Below are positions 33,612 to 44,690 of a DNA stretch of 64,000 nucleotides, piece by piece. This DNA is from Chryseobacterium paludis (lineage in GTDB: Bacteria > Bacteroidota > Bacteroidia > Flavobacteriales > Weeksellaceae). The notes under the pieces were generated by a model. That model was not told the origin of the DNA. It saw nothing but the letters and a program-made list of their open reading frames with translations, and did not search any database. The first letter of the stretch is position 1, and each line of letters opens with the position of its first letter. Made by a program: the position numbers and the translations under genes. The stretch spans positions 4,276,501 through 4,340,500 of the forward strand of contig NZ_CP099966.1 in assembly GCF_025403485.1 (NCBI RefSeq), given 5' to 3'.

Positions 33612-34919
33612 TTAAATTCTTTCGATGTCTGCTCCAATTGCTTTTAGTCTTCCATCGATATTTTCGTAGCCTCTGTCAATCTGTTCGATATTGTGGATAA
33701 TCGATTTTCCTTCTGCAGAAAGTGCTGCTATAAGAAGAGCGTTACCTGCTCTGATATCTGGAGAAACCATAGTCGTTCCACGAAGTGGAGCTTCTTGATT
33801 AAGACCAATAACTGTAGCTCTGTGTGGGTCACATAAAATGATCTGCGCACCCATGTCGATTAATTTATCAACAAAGAATAATCTCGATTCAAACATTTTC
33901 TGATGAACCAGAATGCTGCCTTTTGCCTGAGTGGCAACTACCAAAATGATGGATAGTAAATCAGGTGTGAAACCTGGCCACGGTGCATCGGAAATCGTAA
34001 GAATAGATCCATCAATAAATTTCTGGATTTTATAATTTTCCTGAGCCGGAATATAAATGTCATCATTGCTTTGTTCAAGCTGGATTCCAAGTTTTCTGAA
34101 AGTATTAGGAATAACTCCCAATTGATTCCAGTTTACATTTTTTATGGTAAGCTCAGATTTTGTCATCGCAGCAAGACCGATCCATGAACCTATTTCAACC
34201 ATATCAGGAAGCATGGTGTGCTCTGTTCCATGTAAGTGAGTAACTCCTTCAATCGTTAATAGGTTTGAACCTATTCCCGAAATATTAGCACCCATTCTGT
34301 TTAGCATCTTGCAAAGTTGCTGTAGATAAGGTTCGCAAGCTGCATTATAAATTCTGGTTTTACCTTTTGCTAAAGCTGCAGCCATTACGATATTAGCAGT
34401 ACCGGTTACTGAAGCCTCCTCCAATAAAATGAATTTTCCGTTAAGCTCTTTAGCTTTTAATGAATAGAAGTATTCCTCCTCATCATAATGGAACTCAGCT
34501 CCTAATTCTACCAATCCTTGAAAATGGGTATCTAATCTTCTTCTTCCTATTTTGTCTCCACCAGGTGTTGGCATATAAGCCTCGCCATATCTTGCCAGCA
34601 TAGGACCCATAAGCATGATCGAACCGCGTAATTTTGCACCGTCCTTTTTGAATTCATTTGATCTTACATAATCAAAATTGACACGATCAGCTTTAAAAGT
34701 ATAATCTCCTTGTCCGTTTTTTGTGATTTTTACTCCAAAGTCACCCAGAATTTCAATGAGTCTATTGACATCGTGAATGTCGGGAATGTTTTTAATTGTT
34801 ACCTCTTCATCAGTTAGTAAAACTGCACATAAAATTTGTAAAGCTTCATTCTTTGCCCCTTGTGGAGTAATTTCACCTTGCAGTCTCTTTCCTCCTCTTA
34901 TTTGAAACGTTCCACTCAT
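33612..34919 (-). CDS. murA: UDP-N-acetylglucosamine 1-carboxyvinyltransferase with Cys-to-Asp active site
   Basis: First committed step of peptidoglycan synthesis: transfers enolpyruvate from PEP to UDP-GlcNAc. 435 residues, two inverted alpha/beta barrels. Seen: RGGKRLQGEITPQGAKNEAL (N-terminal Lys-Asn), the active-site loop PTPGGDKIGRRRLDTHFQGL and the C-terminal RAGNALLIAALSAEG. In E. coli the loop reads with Cys115 in the fourth place; here it is Asp, at about residue 122 (codon GAC). MurA enzymes with Asp at this place work but are not alkylated by fosfomycin. The gene begins where the DUF4290 gene ends, with no gap. Confidence 0.95.
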   Translation of the reverse strand: MSGTFQIRGGKRLQGEITPQGAKNEALQILCAVLLTDEEVTIKNIPDIHDVNRLIEILGDFGVKITKNGQGDYTFKADRVNFDYVRSNEFKKDGAKLRGSIMLMGPMLARYGEAYMPTPGGDKIGRRRLDTHFQGLVELGAEFHYDEEEYFYSLKAKELNGKFILLEEASVTGTANIVMAAALAKGKTRIYNAACEPYLQQLCKMLNRMGANISGIGSNLLTIEGVTHLHGTEHTMLPDMVEIGSWIGLAAMTKSELTIKNVNWNQLGVIPNTFRKLGIQLEQSNDDIYIPAQENYKIQKFIDGSILTISDAPWPGFTPDLLSIILVVATQAKGSILVHQKMFESRLFFVDKLIDMGAQIILCDPHRATVIGLNQEAPLRGTTMVSPDIRAGNALLIAALSAEGKSIIHNIEQIDRGYENIDGRLKAIGADIERI

Positions 34920-35582
34920 TTACTTTCTGTTTTTATGATTGTTGTTATTGTTGTGCCTTCTTTTGTTGGTTTGGTTTTTATTATTGCTGTTGCGATTGTT
35001 GTTGTTATTGTTGTTGCTTCGGTTGTTGGTCGTGTAATAGATCTTACTTTTCTCCAAAGATTCAATTCCAGTCAGATCCAATCTGTTTTCCGATAGCTCT
35101 TTCAAATGACGGAAAATCACATCATCAGTAACATGTTCTTTATTATATACATTATAAGACTTCTTCATGTTGTTGGCAATAACCTCGATAAGAGCTTCTT
35201 TTTCATCTCCCGGTTCAAGTTCTATAGCTTTTTCAATTAATTGAAGAATACTTTTCCCGTAAAATTTAAAGTCACCCTGAAGTTTTGGATATTCCATTCT
35301 TTTAGGTTTTTCTTCAAGTTGCTCTTTTGTAGGAAAAGGATAAGGAGAATCTACATCCAATTCATGATTGGCTAAAATATATAGATGATCCCAAAGTTTA
35401 TGTTTATAATTGTCTTCATCACGAAGTTGTGGGTTTCTTTGTCCCATAAAATCGATGATTGCCATTGCCATTTCGTTTCTCTCCTCTTTAGAAGGAAGCT
35501 CTTTGCAACGCTCAACCAACTGTTGTATAATTCTGCCATATTCCGGCATATTAAGTTGCGTTTTTTGGGTGTTATATTCCAT
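34920..35582 (-). CDS. DUF4290 protein with Asn/Lys-rich C-terminal tail
   Basis: A 220-residue cytosolic protein of the Bacteroidetes-specific DUF4290 family: MEYNTQKTQLNMPEYGRIIQQLVERC, IDFMGQRNPQLRDEDNYKHKLWDHLYILANHELDVDSPYPFP. Residues after about 185 are a low-complexity run of Asn, Arg and Lys, encoded by AAC/AAT repeats and ending HKNRK, strongly basic and probably disordered. The stop codon abuts the murA start directly, so the two are translationally linked. Start 35582 was preferred; an ATG at 35591 would add three residues. No function is established for the family. Confidence 0.87.
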   Translation of the reverse strand: MEYNTQKTQLNMPEYGRIIQQLVERCKELPSKEERNEMAMAIIDFMGQRNPQLRDEDNYKHKLWDHLYILANHELDVDSPYPFPTKEQLEEKPKRMEYPKLQGDFKFYGKSILQLIEKAIELEPGDEKEALIEVIANNMKKSYNVYNKEHVTDDVIFRHLKELSENRLDLTGIESLEKSKIYYTTNNRSNNNNNNNRNSNNKNQTNKRRHNNNNNHKNRK

Positions 35583-35771
35583 AATATGCAAATATATGGA
35601 TTAAAAGAAAAATTGTCTTGATAATCTTTAAAGTTTATGATTTTTTAATGAAAATTTATGATAGTGTTTTTAGAAATATTTTTAATGACAAGCAAATTTA
35701 TTCACGTTCCTTGGAATTTATTTTAATAAAATTGTACTTTAGTTGTTATATTAATAATTAAAATACGAACT

Positions 35772-37205
35772 ATGAAAAAAAAACATTTCCTTCTTTCATT
35801 AGTAGTTTTAGGTATTATGAATTCCTGTGCTACGAATGATGAGGTGATAGATAAAAGCTCTAATGAATTAGAGGTTCATTCCAAAATAGTGCAGGTTACA
35901 AATCATGATGGGAGGCCTTTCAGTACAGGAAAAGAATCGGCTAATGGTAAATTTACTGCAGGTCCTGGCGGTGGAGTTCTGATGCAGGGGTTTTATTGGG
36001 ATGTTCCCGAAGGTGGAAACTGGTGGAATACCGTTAAAGATAAATTGACCGACTGGTCCAATGCCGGAATAAGTGCAGTTTGGTTGCCGCCAGCATCAAA
36101 GGCGCAGAATGGTCCTTATTCAATGGGGTATGATCCTACGGATTATTATGATTTTGGAAATTTTAATCAAAATGGAAGTATAGAGACGCGATTTGGTTCA
36201 AGAGCAGAATTAGAAGCATTGATCACTAAAGCTCATGCTGAAAATATGCAGGTTTATGCTGATATCGTTATCAATCATAACAGTGGCGGGCAATCTGAAG
36301 CCAATCCTTATACGGGAACCAATACCTGGACTAATTTTTCAGGAATAGCTTCCGGGAAGTTTCCAAGAAGCTACAATGATTTTTATAAGAATGCTTATGG
36401 AAATAATGATGAGGGTGCTTTTGGTGGTTTTCCGGATTTATGCCATGCACGTCCTTATGTGCAGGACTGGCTTTGGGGAAGAGATGATTCTGTGGGGAAA
36501 TACTATAAAAATGTAATGAAGTTTGACGGTTGGAGATTCGATTATGTAAAAGGTTTTGGAGCTTGGGTGGTGAATAGCTGGAATTCTAATGTGGGTGGTT
36601 TTTCTGTAGGAGAATTGTGGGATTCCGATGTAAATACATTAAACTCATGGGCAAATAATGCCAACAGTTCGGTGTTCGATTTTGCAGCCTACTATAAAAT
36701 GGATGAAGCTTTTGATAATGGAAATCTTAATCTTTTGAATGATGATATGATGTGGAAAAGAAATCCTTATAAGGCGGTTACTTTTGTGGCGAATCATGAC
36801 ACCGATATTATCTATAATAAGATGCCTGCTTATGCTTATATTTTAACTCATGAAGGGTATCCCACTATATTTTACAGAGATTATGAAGAATGGTTGAATA
36901 AGGAAAGGTTAAATAATCTGATTTGGATTCATAATAATAAAGCGACAGGAACAACTTCTATTCTGTACACGGATAATGATGAATACATTGCGAGACGAAA
37001 TGGTTATAATGGTAACCCAGGATTGGTTGTATATATCAATACTTCTTCAAGCTGGCAGGAACGATGGGTTGATACGAACTGGACTAATCAACAGATCAAA
37101 GATTTTACCGGGGCATCCACCTGGTATCCGACGACACAGGCTGATAAAAGAGTTAAAATTCAATGTCCGCCAAATAGTTATTCTGTATGGTCACTTAATC
37201 AATAA
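35772..37205 (+). CDS. Secreted alpha-amylase, GH13 family
   Basis: Cleaves internal alpha-1,4 glucan bonds. 477 residues, lipoprotein signal with lipobox (MNSCA, Cys near 18). The (beta/alpha)8 barrel is complete: WLPPAS, DIVINHNS (region I), FDGWRFDYVKGF with the nucleophile Asp near 257 (region II), VGELWDS with the acid/base Glu near 281 (region III) and ANHDTD with the transition-state Asp near 343 (region IV). MQGFYWDVPEGGNWW at the barrel start resembles the plant/archaeal-like subfamilies. A C-terminal beta domain follows. It should act outside the cell or at the surface. No sus-type transporter is adjacent. Confidence 0.92.
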   Translation: MKKKHFLLSLVVLGIMNSCATNDEVIDKSSNELEVHSKIVQVTNHDGRPFSTGKESANGKFTAGPGGGVLMQGFYWDVPEGGNWWNTVKDKLTDWSNAGISAVWLPPASKAQNGPYSMGYDPTDYYDFGNFNQNGSIETRFGSRAELEALITKAHAENMQVYADIVINHNSGGQSEANPYTGTNTWTNFSGIASGKFPRSYNDFYKNAYGNNDEGAFGGFPDLCHARPYVQDWLWGRDDSVGKYYKNVMKFDGWRFDYVKGFGAWVVNSWNSNVGGFSVGELWDSDVNTLNSWANNANSSVFDFAAYYKMDEAFDNGNLNLLNDDMMWKRNPYKAVTFVANHDTDIIYNKMPAYAYILTHEGYPTIFYRDYEEWLNKERLNNLIWIHNNKATGTTSILYTDNDEYIARRNGYNGNPGLVVYINTSSSWQERWVDTNWTNQQIKDFTGASTWYPTTQADKRVKIQCPPNSYSVWSLNQ

Positions 37206-37245
37206 AAAGAAGGCTGTTTCAATTTGGAACAGCCTTCTTTTTTAT
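37203..37245. terminator. Bidirectional terminator after the amylase gene
   Basis: Stem AAAAAGAAGGCTGTTTC / GAACAGCCTTCTTTTTT with loop AATTTG. A- and T-tracts flank both sides between convergent genes. Confidence 0.88.
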
Positions 37246-37258
37246 GATATTTTTTAAT

Positions 37259-37672
37259 TTAAACTTCTATAAATTTTCTTTTCTGATTCTGATCAGGAAG
37301 AAAACATTTCTGAGCAGCCAATTTCATTCTGTTTCTTGAGATCAGATCATAAACCTGATCACTTAAAAATGTTGGAATCATTTTTCCAGCAGCAATCAGT
37401 TGATAAATACCACCTAATAAACTGGCAATTTGAAGAACTGCCCGGGATTTTACCAGGTAATATTGATTAGGTTTCCAAAGATACATCGTGTTGAATACCG
37501 TTGTTTCCAGCCCCCTTTCGGATAAAAATTTCTGACCGAAATCAGATTGTAAGGACGCGAATAAAAATTTGTTTTTTGTATCACGTTCCAGGATCCACTG
37601 TACCCAGAAATTACAGACTCCGCATTCTCCATCAAAGAAGACAATATATTTATCCTGCCAATTTTCCTGCAT
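37259..37672 (-). CDS. DCC1-like thiol-disulfide oxidoreductase family protein (DUF393)
   Basis: A 137-residue protein with the signature YIVFFDGECGVCNFWVQWIL, the D-x-x-C-x-x-C motif that names the DCC family, followed by FASLQSDFGQKFL and a thioredoxin-like architecture inferred for the family. Its redox partner is unknown. It is 13 bp after the haem-binding protein gene on the same strand, so a link to redox or respiratory chemistry is possible. Confidence 0.88.
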   Translation of the reverse strand: MQENWQDKYIVFFDGECGVCNFWVQWILERDTKNKFLFASLQSDFGQKFLSERGLETTVFNTMYLWKPNQYYLVKSRAVLQIASLLGGIYQLIAAGKMIPTFLSDQVYDLISRNRMKLAAQKCFLPDQNQKRKFIEV

Positions 37673-37685
37673 AATCCATTTGTTT

Positions 37686-38147
37686 TTAAAATACCATCGA
37701 TCTTTCAGTTTCTTCTTTTACTTTTTTAAAGTATTTTATTAATTCCTTTCTTTGTTCAGGAGTTAATTTTGCACCCTGATGACCAATGAAATATGATTCA
37801 AGAGGCATTTCCTCTTTTTCGATCATTTCTGTACATTCCTGCAATTTGTGTGCCTGTCTTTTAGGTTCGTACATTGCAAAGGTAGAGAAATTTAGATGTT
37901 TTCTTCCTTCATCAATATGTTTTTTTAAAAACCATGAGGAGGGAGCAATACTGGAATACCATGGATACTTTGTTTCATTAGAATGACAGTCATAACAGGA
38001 AGTGTTGATGATCTTGGCGATCTCCGGTGGTGTATTTTTTATTTTTAAAAAATCCATGCCTGGATTTAAAGGTGGATTTGTCTTATCAATTGGAAAAAAC
38101 TGAATGATAATAAAAGCAACTAAGAGAACGATCAATACTTTTTTCAT
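37686..38147 (-). CDS. Haem-binding domain protein (single CxxCH)
   Basis: A 153-residue protein with an N-terminal membrane anchor or signal (MKKVLIVLLVAFIIIQFF) and one c-type haem motif, NTSCYDCHSNETKYPWYS, near residue 51. This matches the Haem_bd family, common in Bacteroidetes. The WFLKKHIDEGRKHLNFS and EMPLESYFIGHQGAKLTPEQR segments follow, with His or Met as possible second haem ligands. The haem should sit in the periplasm. Probably co-transcribed with the DCC gene downstream. Confidence 0.88.
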   Translation of the reverse strand: MKKVLIVLLVAFIIIQFFPIDKTNPPLNPGMDFLKIKNTPPEIAKIINTSCYDCHSNETKYPWYSSIAPSSWFLKKHIDEGRKHLNFSTFAMYEPKRQAHKLQECTEMIEKEEMPLESYFIGHQGAKLTPEQRKELIKYFKKVKEETERSMVF

Positions 38148-38313
38148 ACTGCTGTTTTTGAGTGTTTGTATGGATAAATGTAGGCATTTTTTTTCTTATC
38201 GTAAAAGGTAGAATCATTCTAAATAGAGTGGTTTTACGAGTTTTTTATCTTGATTTGAATGAAATATTGCTAACTTCTTGCATTTAATGAGGCAAAATTG
38301 CGAGATCTAAATT

Positions 38314-38350
38314 ATAGTTTTTAACTATTGTAAAAATAATATCAATAGAT
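38314..38350. promoter_or_regulatory. OxyR-type binding site upstream of katG
   Basis: ATAGTTTTTAACTAT at 38314-38328 fits the OxyR half-site consensus ATAG-n-T-nnn-A-n-CTAT at every fixed position. Seven bases later (38336-38350) a weaker match ATAATATCAATAGAT takes the place of the second half-site, giving the expected 22-bp spacing. An additional dyad ATCAATA-N9-TATTGAT lies at 38341-38363. Confidence 0.65.
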
Positions 38351-38427
38351 CAAATTTATTGATCAGGTTGTTGTAAGTTTGTCTTATTCATAGCAAGTAA
38401 ACTATATCTATCAATATTAAAATTTAA

Positions 38428-40707
<2,280 letters not shown>

Positions 40708-40727
40708 ATCTTAATATCATATAACTT

Positions 40728-40756
40728 AAAACCATCCTGAGAAGGGTGGTTTTTTG
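40728..40756 (+). terminator. Terminator of katG
   Basis: Stem AACCATCCT / AGGGTGGTT with one G-U pair and loop GAGA, then TTTTT. Confidence 0.85.
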
Positions 40757-40883
40757 ATTTGAACAATTTCAAATTATGAAATAATATATTTGATGTATGG
40801 CTATTGTCTGATATACAAAGTCTTAATAATGCCTAAGGTTGTTTTTGAAATCTCGTTTTTTTTATTTCTAAATAATAAAGCCT

Positions 40884-40891
40884 TATCTTTG
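40884..40891 (+). promoter_or_regulatory. Putative -7 element (TATCTTTG) of der
   Basis: TATCTTTG followed by CA, 80 bp before the der ATG. A plausible -33 element is not obvious. A REP-like hairpin lies between it and the gene, so it would be in the leader. Confidence 0.5.
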
Positions 40892-40933
40892 CAAAAAATT
40901 GAGCTCCAAAAGTTGGAGTAACTCATTAATAAC

Positions 40934-40957
40934 TTGTCCCGAGCGAGTCGAGGGATT
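40934..40957. repeat. REP-like imperfect palindrome
   Basis: TTGTCCCGAGCGAGTCGAGG then GATT: the arms TCCC and GGGA (40937-40940 and 40952-40955) enclose a CGA...TCG core. Sequences of this style (CCCGAGCGAAGTCGAGGG) recur between genes in many Bacteroidetes genomes. It sits 15 bp before der. Confidence 0.5.
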
Positions 40958-40971
40958 ATTAAACATTTTTT

Positions 40972-42282
40972 ATGTCAAACATTGTTGCTATCGTTGGGCG
41001 TCCCAACGTAGGAAAATCCACATTATTTAACCGATTTCTGGAGAGAAGAGAAGCTATTGTAGACTCTACTGCCGGAGTTACAAGAGACCGTCATTACGGA
41101 AAATCAGATTGGAATGGAGTAGACTTTACTGTAATTGATACAGGAGGATATGATGTAGGAACAGAAGATATTTTCGAAGAAGAGATCCGTAAGCAAGTAC
41201 AGTTAGCAGTAGATGAAGCAACATCTATTATCTTTATGCTGAATGTAGAAGAAGGACTTACCGATACTGATTATGAGATCCATGAACTTTTAAGAAGATC
41301 CAATAAGCCTGTATATATTGTTATTAATAAAGTAGATTCTGCTAAGGAAGAATTAGCGGCTACAGAATTTTATCAGTTAGGAATTGAAAAGTATTTTACA
41401 CTTTCTTCAGCAACAGGTTCTGGAACCGGAGAATTACTGGACGATATTGTTAGGGATTTCCCAACTACCGATTATCAGGATCCTTTTGAAGGTTTGCCTA
41501 AAATTACTATTGCAGGTCGTCCAAATGTAGGAAAATCAACTTTAACGAATGCCTTACTTGATGTTGAAAGAAACATTGTAACCGATGTTGCAGGAACAAC
41601 GAGAGATAGTATTCAGACCCTTTACAATAAATTCGGACACGAGTTTGTGTTGGTAGATACTGCAGGAATGCGTCGTAAGGCTAAAGTTTCTGAAGATCTG
41701 GAATTTTATTCTGTAATGAGATCAATCCGTTCTATTGAATATTCTGATGTCGTGATCATTATGGTAGATGCAACTCAGGGTTGGGAATCTCAGGATATGA
41801 ATATCTTCGGATTAGCCCAGAAGAACAGAAAAGGAATTGTGATCGTGGTTAACAAATGGGATCTGATTGAAGATAAAAAAACAAATACCATTCGTGATTT
41901 CGAAAAAGTAATTAAAGATAAGATCGGACAGTTTCAGGATATTCCAATTTTGTTTATCTCTGCTTTAACGAAACAAAGAATTCTAAAAGCTGTAGAAGTG
42001 GCAATGGAAGTTTACGAAGACCGTAAGAAGAAAATAAAAACTTCAAAATTAAATGAGGTGATGCTTCCTATTTTTGAACAGACTCCACCTCCTGCAAACA
42101 AAGGAAAATATATTAAAATTAAATATTGTGTTCAGCTTCCTACACCATCGCCGCAGTTTGTATTTTTCTGTAACCTGCCGCAATATGTAAAAGAACCATA
42201 CAAGAGATTTACTGAAAACCAATTGAGAAAAGAATTCGGATTTACTGGAGTTCCTATTGAAGTATATTTCAGACAAAAATAA
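40972..42282 (+). CDS. der: Ribosome-assembly GTPase Der (EngA)
   Basis: Essential double GTPase that acts in 50S subunit maturation. 436 residues with two tandem G domains: first P-loop GRPNVGKSTLFNRF near residue 10 with DTGGYD and NKVD, second GRPNVGKSTLTNALL near 185 with DTAGMRRKAK and NKWDLIE, followed by the KH-like C-domain (YCVQLPTPSPQFVFFCNLP). Everything is intact and of normal length. Confidence 0.97.
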   Translation: MSNIVAIVGRPNVGKSTLFNRFLERREAIVDSTAGVTRDRHYGKSDWNGVDFTVIDTGGYDVGTEDIFEEEIRKQVQLAVDEATSIIFMLNVEEGLTDTDYEIHELLRRSNKPVYIVINKVDSAKEELAATEFYQLGIEKYFTLSSATGSGTGELLDDIVRDFPTTDYQDPFEGLPKITIAGRPNVGKSTLTNALLDVERNIVTDVAGTTRDSIQTLYNKFGHEFVLVDTAGMRRKAKVSEDLEFYSVMRSIRSIEYSDVVIIMVDATQGWESQDMNIFGLAQKNRKGIVIVVNKWDLIEDKKTNTIRDFEKVIKDKIGQFQDIPILFISALTKQRILKAVEVAMEVYEDRKKKIKTSKLNEVMLPIFEQTPPPANKGKYIKIKYCVQLPTPSPQFVFFCNLPQYVKEPYKRFTENQLRKEFGFTGVPIEVYFRQK

Positions 42283-42354
42283 TAAGAATTTAGTTTCTTG
42301 GAACTTTCAAAATATCAAAAAAATGAAAGTTGAAATGAGAAATTATTAATCATA

Positions 42355-42392
42355 AAATCTGGTAAGAATAACGTTCTTACCAGATTTTTTTT
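42355..42392 (+). terminator. Terminator of der
   Basis: A 14-bp perfect stem AAATCTGGTAAGAA / TTCTTACCAGATTT with a five-base loop and eight T, 73 bp after the stop. Confidence 0.88.
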
Positions 42393-42530
42393 GAGCCAAT
42401 ATAAGGGAATATTGATTTCTTTTTCCTGATCTATTTATTTGGCCTCAGGGATTTCAATATCCCGATTCATTTTTTAATTGTAATTTTGCAGGAATTAAAG
42501 CCGATCAACTCTAATTAAAATTTAAAATTC

Positions 42531-43181
42531 ATGCTTACTATTTTATCAGAAAACTTTTCTCTTGTTAATGAATGGATTAATGAACTTCGTAATGTAGAAG
42601 TTCAACAGGATCGATTGAGGTTCCGTAGAAATATGGAGCGTATCGGAGAGATAGCAGCTTTTGAGATCAGTAAGGACTTAGAACAAAAAGAGGTTGAAAT
42701 TCAGACTCCTCTGGATACGATAAAAGTAAAGGAAATTGCAGTCCAGCCTGTTGTTACTACAATTTTAAGAGCAGGAGTTCCTTTATTTCAGGGGATTTTA
42801 AATTATTTAGATAAAGCAGATTGTGGCTTTGTAGCTGCTTACAGAAAACATGATGCGAATGATTATTTTTCTATTAAACAGGATTATTTAACTTGCCCAA
42901 GTATTGAAGGCAGACCTTTGATTGTTGGAGACCCAATGTTGGCAACAGGAGCTTCTTTAATTGAGGCTATCAAAGATCTTTTAACACATGGAACACCTAC
43001 GCAATTGCATATAGTGGCAGCAATCGCTTCACGCCAGGGAGTAGAAACTATTGAAAAAGCATATCCCGAAGCAAAAATCTGGGTAGGAGCCATTGATGAA
43101 CAGTTGACCACCAAAGGATATATCACTCCGGGGCTAGGTGATGCCGGAGATTTAAGTTACGGCGAAAAATTGCAGCGATAA
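42531..43181 (+). CDS. upp: Uracil phosphoribosyltransferase
   Basis: Salvages uracil to UMP with PRPP. 216 residues. Family motifs: TILRAGVPLFQGIL, the PRPP loop LIVGDPMLATGASLIEAI near 128-145, and the uracil-binding C-terminal ITPGLGDAGDLSYG. A TAATTTTG -7-like element starts at 42481. It converges on the hydrolase gene with one base between the stop codons. Confidence 0.96.
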   Translation: MLTILSENFSLVNEWINELRNVEVQQDRLRFRRNMERIGEIAAFEISKDLEQKEVEIQTPLDTIKVKEIAVQPVVTTILRAGVPLFQGILNYLDKADCGFVAAYRKHDANDYFSIKQDYLTCPSIEGRPLIVGDPMLATGASLIEAIKDLLTHGTPTQLHIVAAIASRQGVETIEKAYPEAKIWVGAIDEQLTTKGYITPGLGDAGDLSYGEKLQR

Positions 43182-43182
43182 T

Positions 43183-43872
43183 TTAGACTAAATTCCAGAA
43201 ATCTTTCATGATATCAAATACTAATGTTGGACGTACTTTGTCCATCGGATGCTTCGTGTCTGGAAGTACAGCCAGCCTTGCATTTGGAATGCTATGATAG
43301 ACCTGGATACTTTCTTCCAATGTTACCATATTATCTTTATCTCCAACCATGATCTGAACGGGTGTTGTGATAGCAATTAAACTGCTCTGATCTAATGATG
43401 GATTTTTGCCTAGAGAAATCATCATTTTAGCAATTGCGGGAAGAAGTTGTTTCCATTTACTGCCATGTTGAGCTTCCAGTTGTTCTGCATATTTTGGAAT
43501 TTTTGAAAGGATTGTCTCAGGATCCAGTATTTTACTTTCCCTTACAGCCTGTTCTTCCGTCCAATCGAATTTTGTTCCTAAAGTCAGAATGGAACTTACG
43601 TTATCAGGCTTCCGCAAAGTATAACAAAGACCAACATAACCACCCATGCTGTGTCCGAAAATATAAACGTCTTTTAAATTTTCCTTTTCACAATAATTTT
43701 CCAGCTCCTTGGTGTATTTTTCAATGCTAATGTCTTCTTCTGAAATGTCAGTATTTCCATGTCCTGAAAATAGAGGAGTATGTATATTGAAGTGTTTCGA
43801 TAGTTCCTGTTGATAAGGTTTAAAAATATCGCTATGTCCTAAAGCCCCATGTAGTAAAAGCAGATTTTTCAT
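43183..43872 (-). CDS. Alpha/beta-hydrolase fold protein
   Basis: A 229-residue alpha/beta hydrolase. LLLHGALGHSDIFKPY supplies the oxyanion HG motif, the nucleophile elbow is VYIFGHSMGGYVGLCY (Ser near 98), MVGDKDNMV carries the likely acid, and DTKHPMDKV the catalytic His. The family (esterases, lipases, thioesterases) is too broad to name a substrate. Single gene, convergent with upp. Confidence 0.88.
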   Translation of the reverse strand: MKNLLLLHGALGHSDIFKPYQQELSKHFNIHTPLFSGHGNTDISEEDISIEKYTKELENYCEKENLKDVYIFGHSMGGYVGLCYTLRKPDNVSSILTLGTKFDWTEEQAVRESKILDPETILSKIPKYAEQLEAQHGSKWKQLLPAIAKMMISLGKNPSLDQSSLIAITTPVQIMVGDKDNMVTLEESIQVYHSIPNARLAVLPDTKHPMDKVRPTLVFDIMKDFWNLV

Positions 43873-43984
43873 AATTATTAGTTTGATCGGAAAATTATAA
43901 AAAAGATTTGAATTGGAAGAGGTGACAGATTAAATATTCAGGACATAGATCTATTTAGTTATAAAACCTATGTTTCATGATCAC

Positions 43985-44635
43985 CTAATCTATCGCCATT
44001 ACCAGAATGCTCACTTTGTTATTTCCAGTTTTTAAAATCTCCCAGGCAATAGTAGATACCGTATTTCCGGTGGTGAACACATCGTCAATTAATAAAATGT
44101 GTTTTTCTGAAATATTTCGGGTTATTGAAAATGTGTTTTCATTTTTTAGGCGGTGTTTTTTATCTTTCAAAGCCTGGGCTTTCGAGTAATGATTTCTTTT
44201 AATTAAATGATGGTCAAATGGAATGTCATAAAAGCTGGCTAATATTTCGGTAAAAAGGTGTAGTTGATTGTAGCCTCTTTCTTTTTCTTTCTTAGGATGA
44301 AGAGGGACACTTACCAGAAGGTCAGGCTTTTTGCTTTTAAAATCTAACCTTTCTGTAATCCAATAGGCAAGGATTTTTCCGGTTTTCTCCCGGCTTCTGT
44401 ACTTTAGTTCGTGAATGATCTTGCGGCTAAGGTTTTTTTCTTCAAACTGCATAAGAGCATAGGTATTTTCAACAGGAAATAAAAGTTTGCATTTTTCTTT
44501 AATGATATTTTCATCAAAGTAATCATAATGAGTAAAATGGATATGCTTAAAACAAAGATCACATACCAATATATCGGCATCGATGACCCGGTTGCAATGG
44601 ATGCAACGGTTAGGGAAAAGTAGATTTAGAATCAT
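43985..44635 (-). CDS. comF: ComF family phosphoribosyltransferase-like protein
   Basis: A 216-residue ComF/GntX homologue. The N-terminal zinc-binding region has CIHCNRVIDADILVCDLC (four Cys at 11, 14, 26, 29), and the C-terminal PRTase fold carries the PRPP loop HILLIDDVFTTGNTVSTI near 180, plus LLVSVPLHPKKEKERGYNQ. ComF proteins are linked to DNA uptake in competent bacteria; the enzymatic role is not settled. It has a 55-bp gap to the next gene on the same strand. Confidence 0.92.
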   Translation of the reverse strand: MILNLLFPNRCIHCNRVIDADILVCDLCFKHIHFTHYDYFDENIIKEKCKLLFPVENTYALMQFEEKNLSRKIIHELKYRSREKTGKILAYWITERLDFKSKKPDLLVSVPLHPKKEKERGYNQLHLFTEILASFYDIPFDHHLIKRNHYSKAQALKDKKHRLKNENTFSITRNISEKHILLIDDVFTTGNTVSTIAWEILKTGNNKVSILVMAID

Positions 44636-44690
44636 TTGTGTGTTTGTTAAGCTAATATAAGATTATTGACTTAAACAGGAAAGTCTGAAA

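Noticed and set aside
34923..35030. A CRISPR-like or microsatellite array
   Set aside because: The AAC/AAT run is the coding sequence of the Asn-rich tail; there are no spacers or defined repeats.
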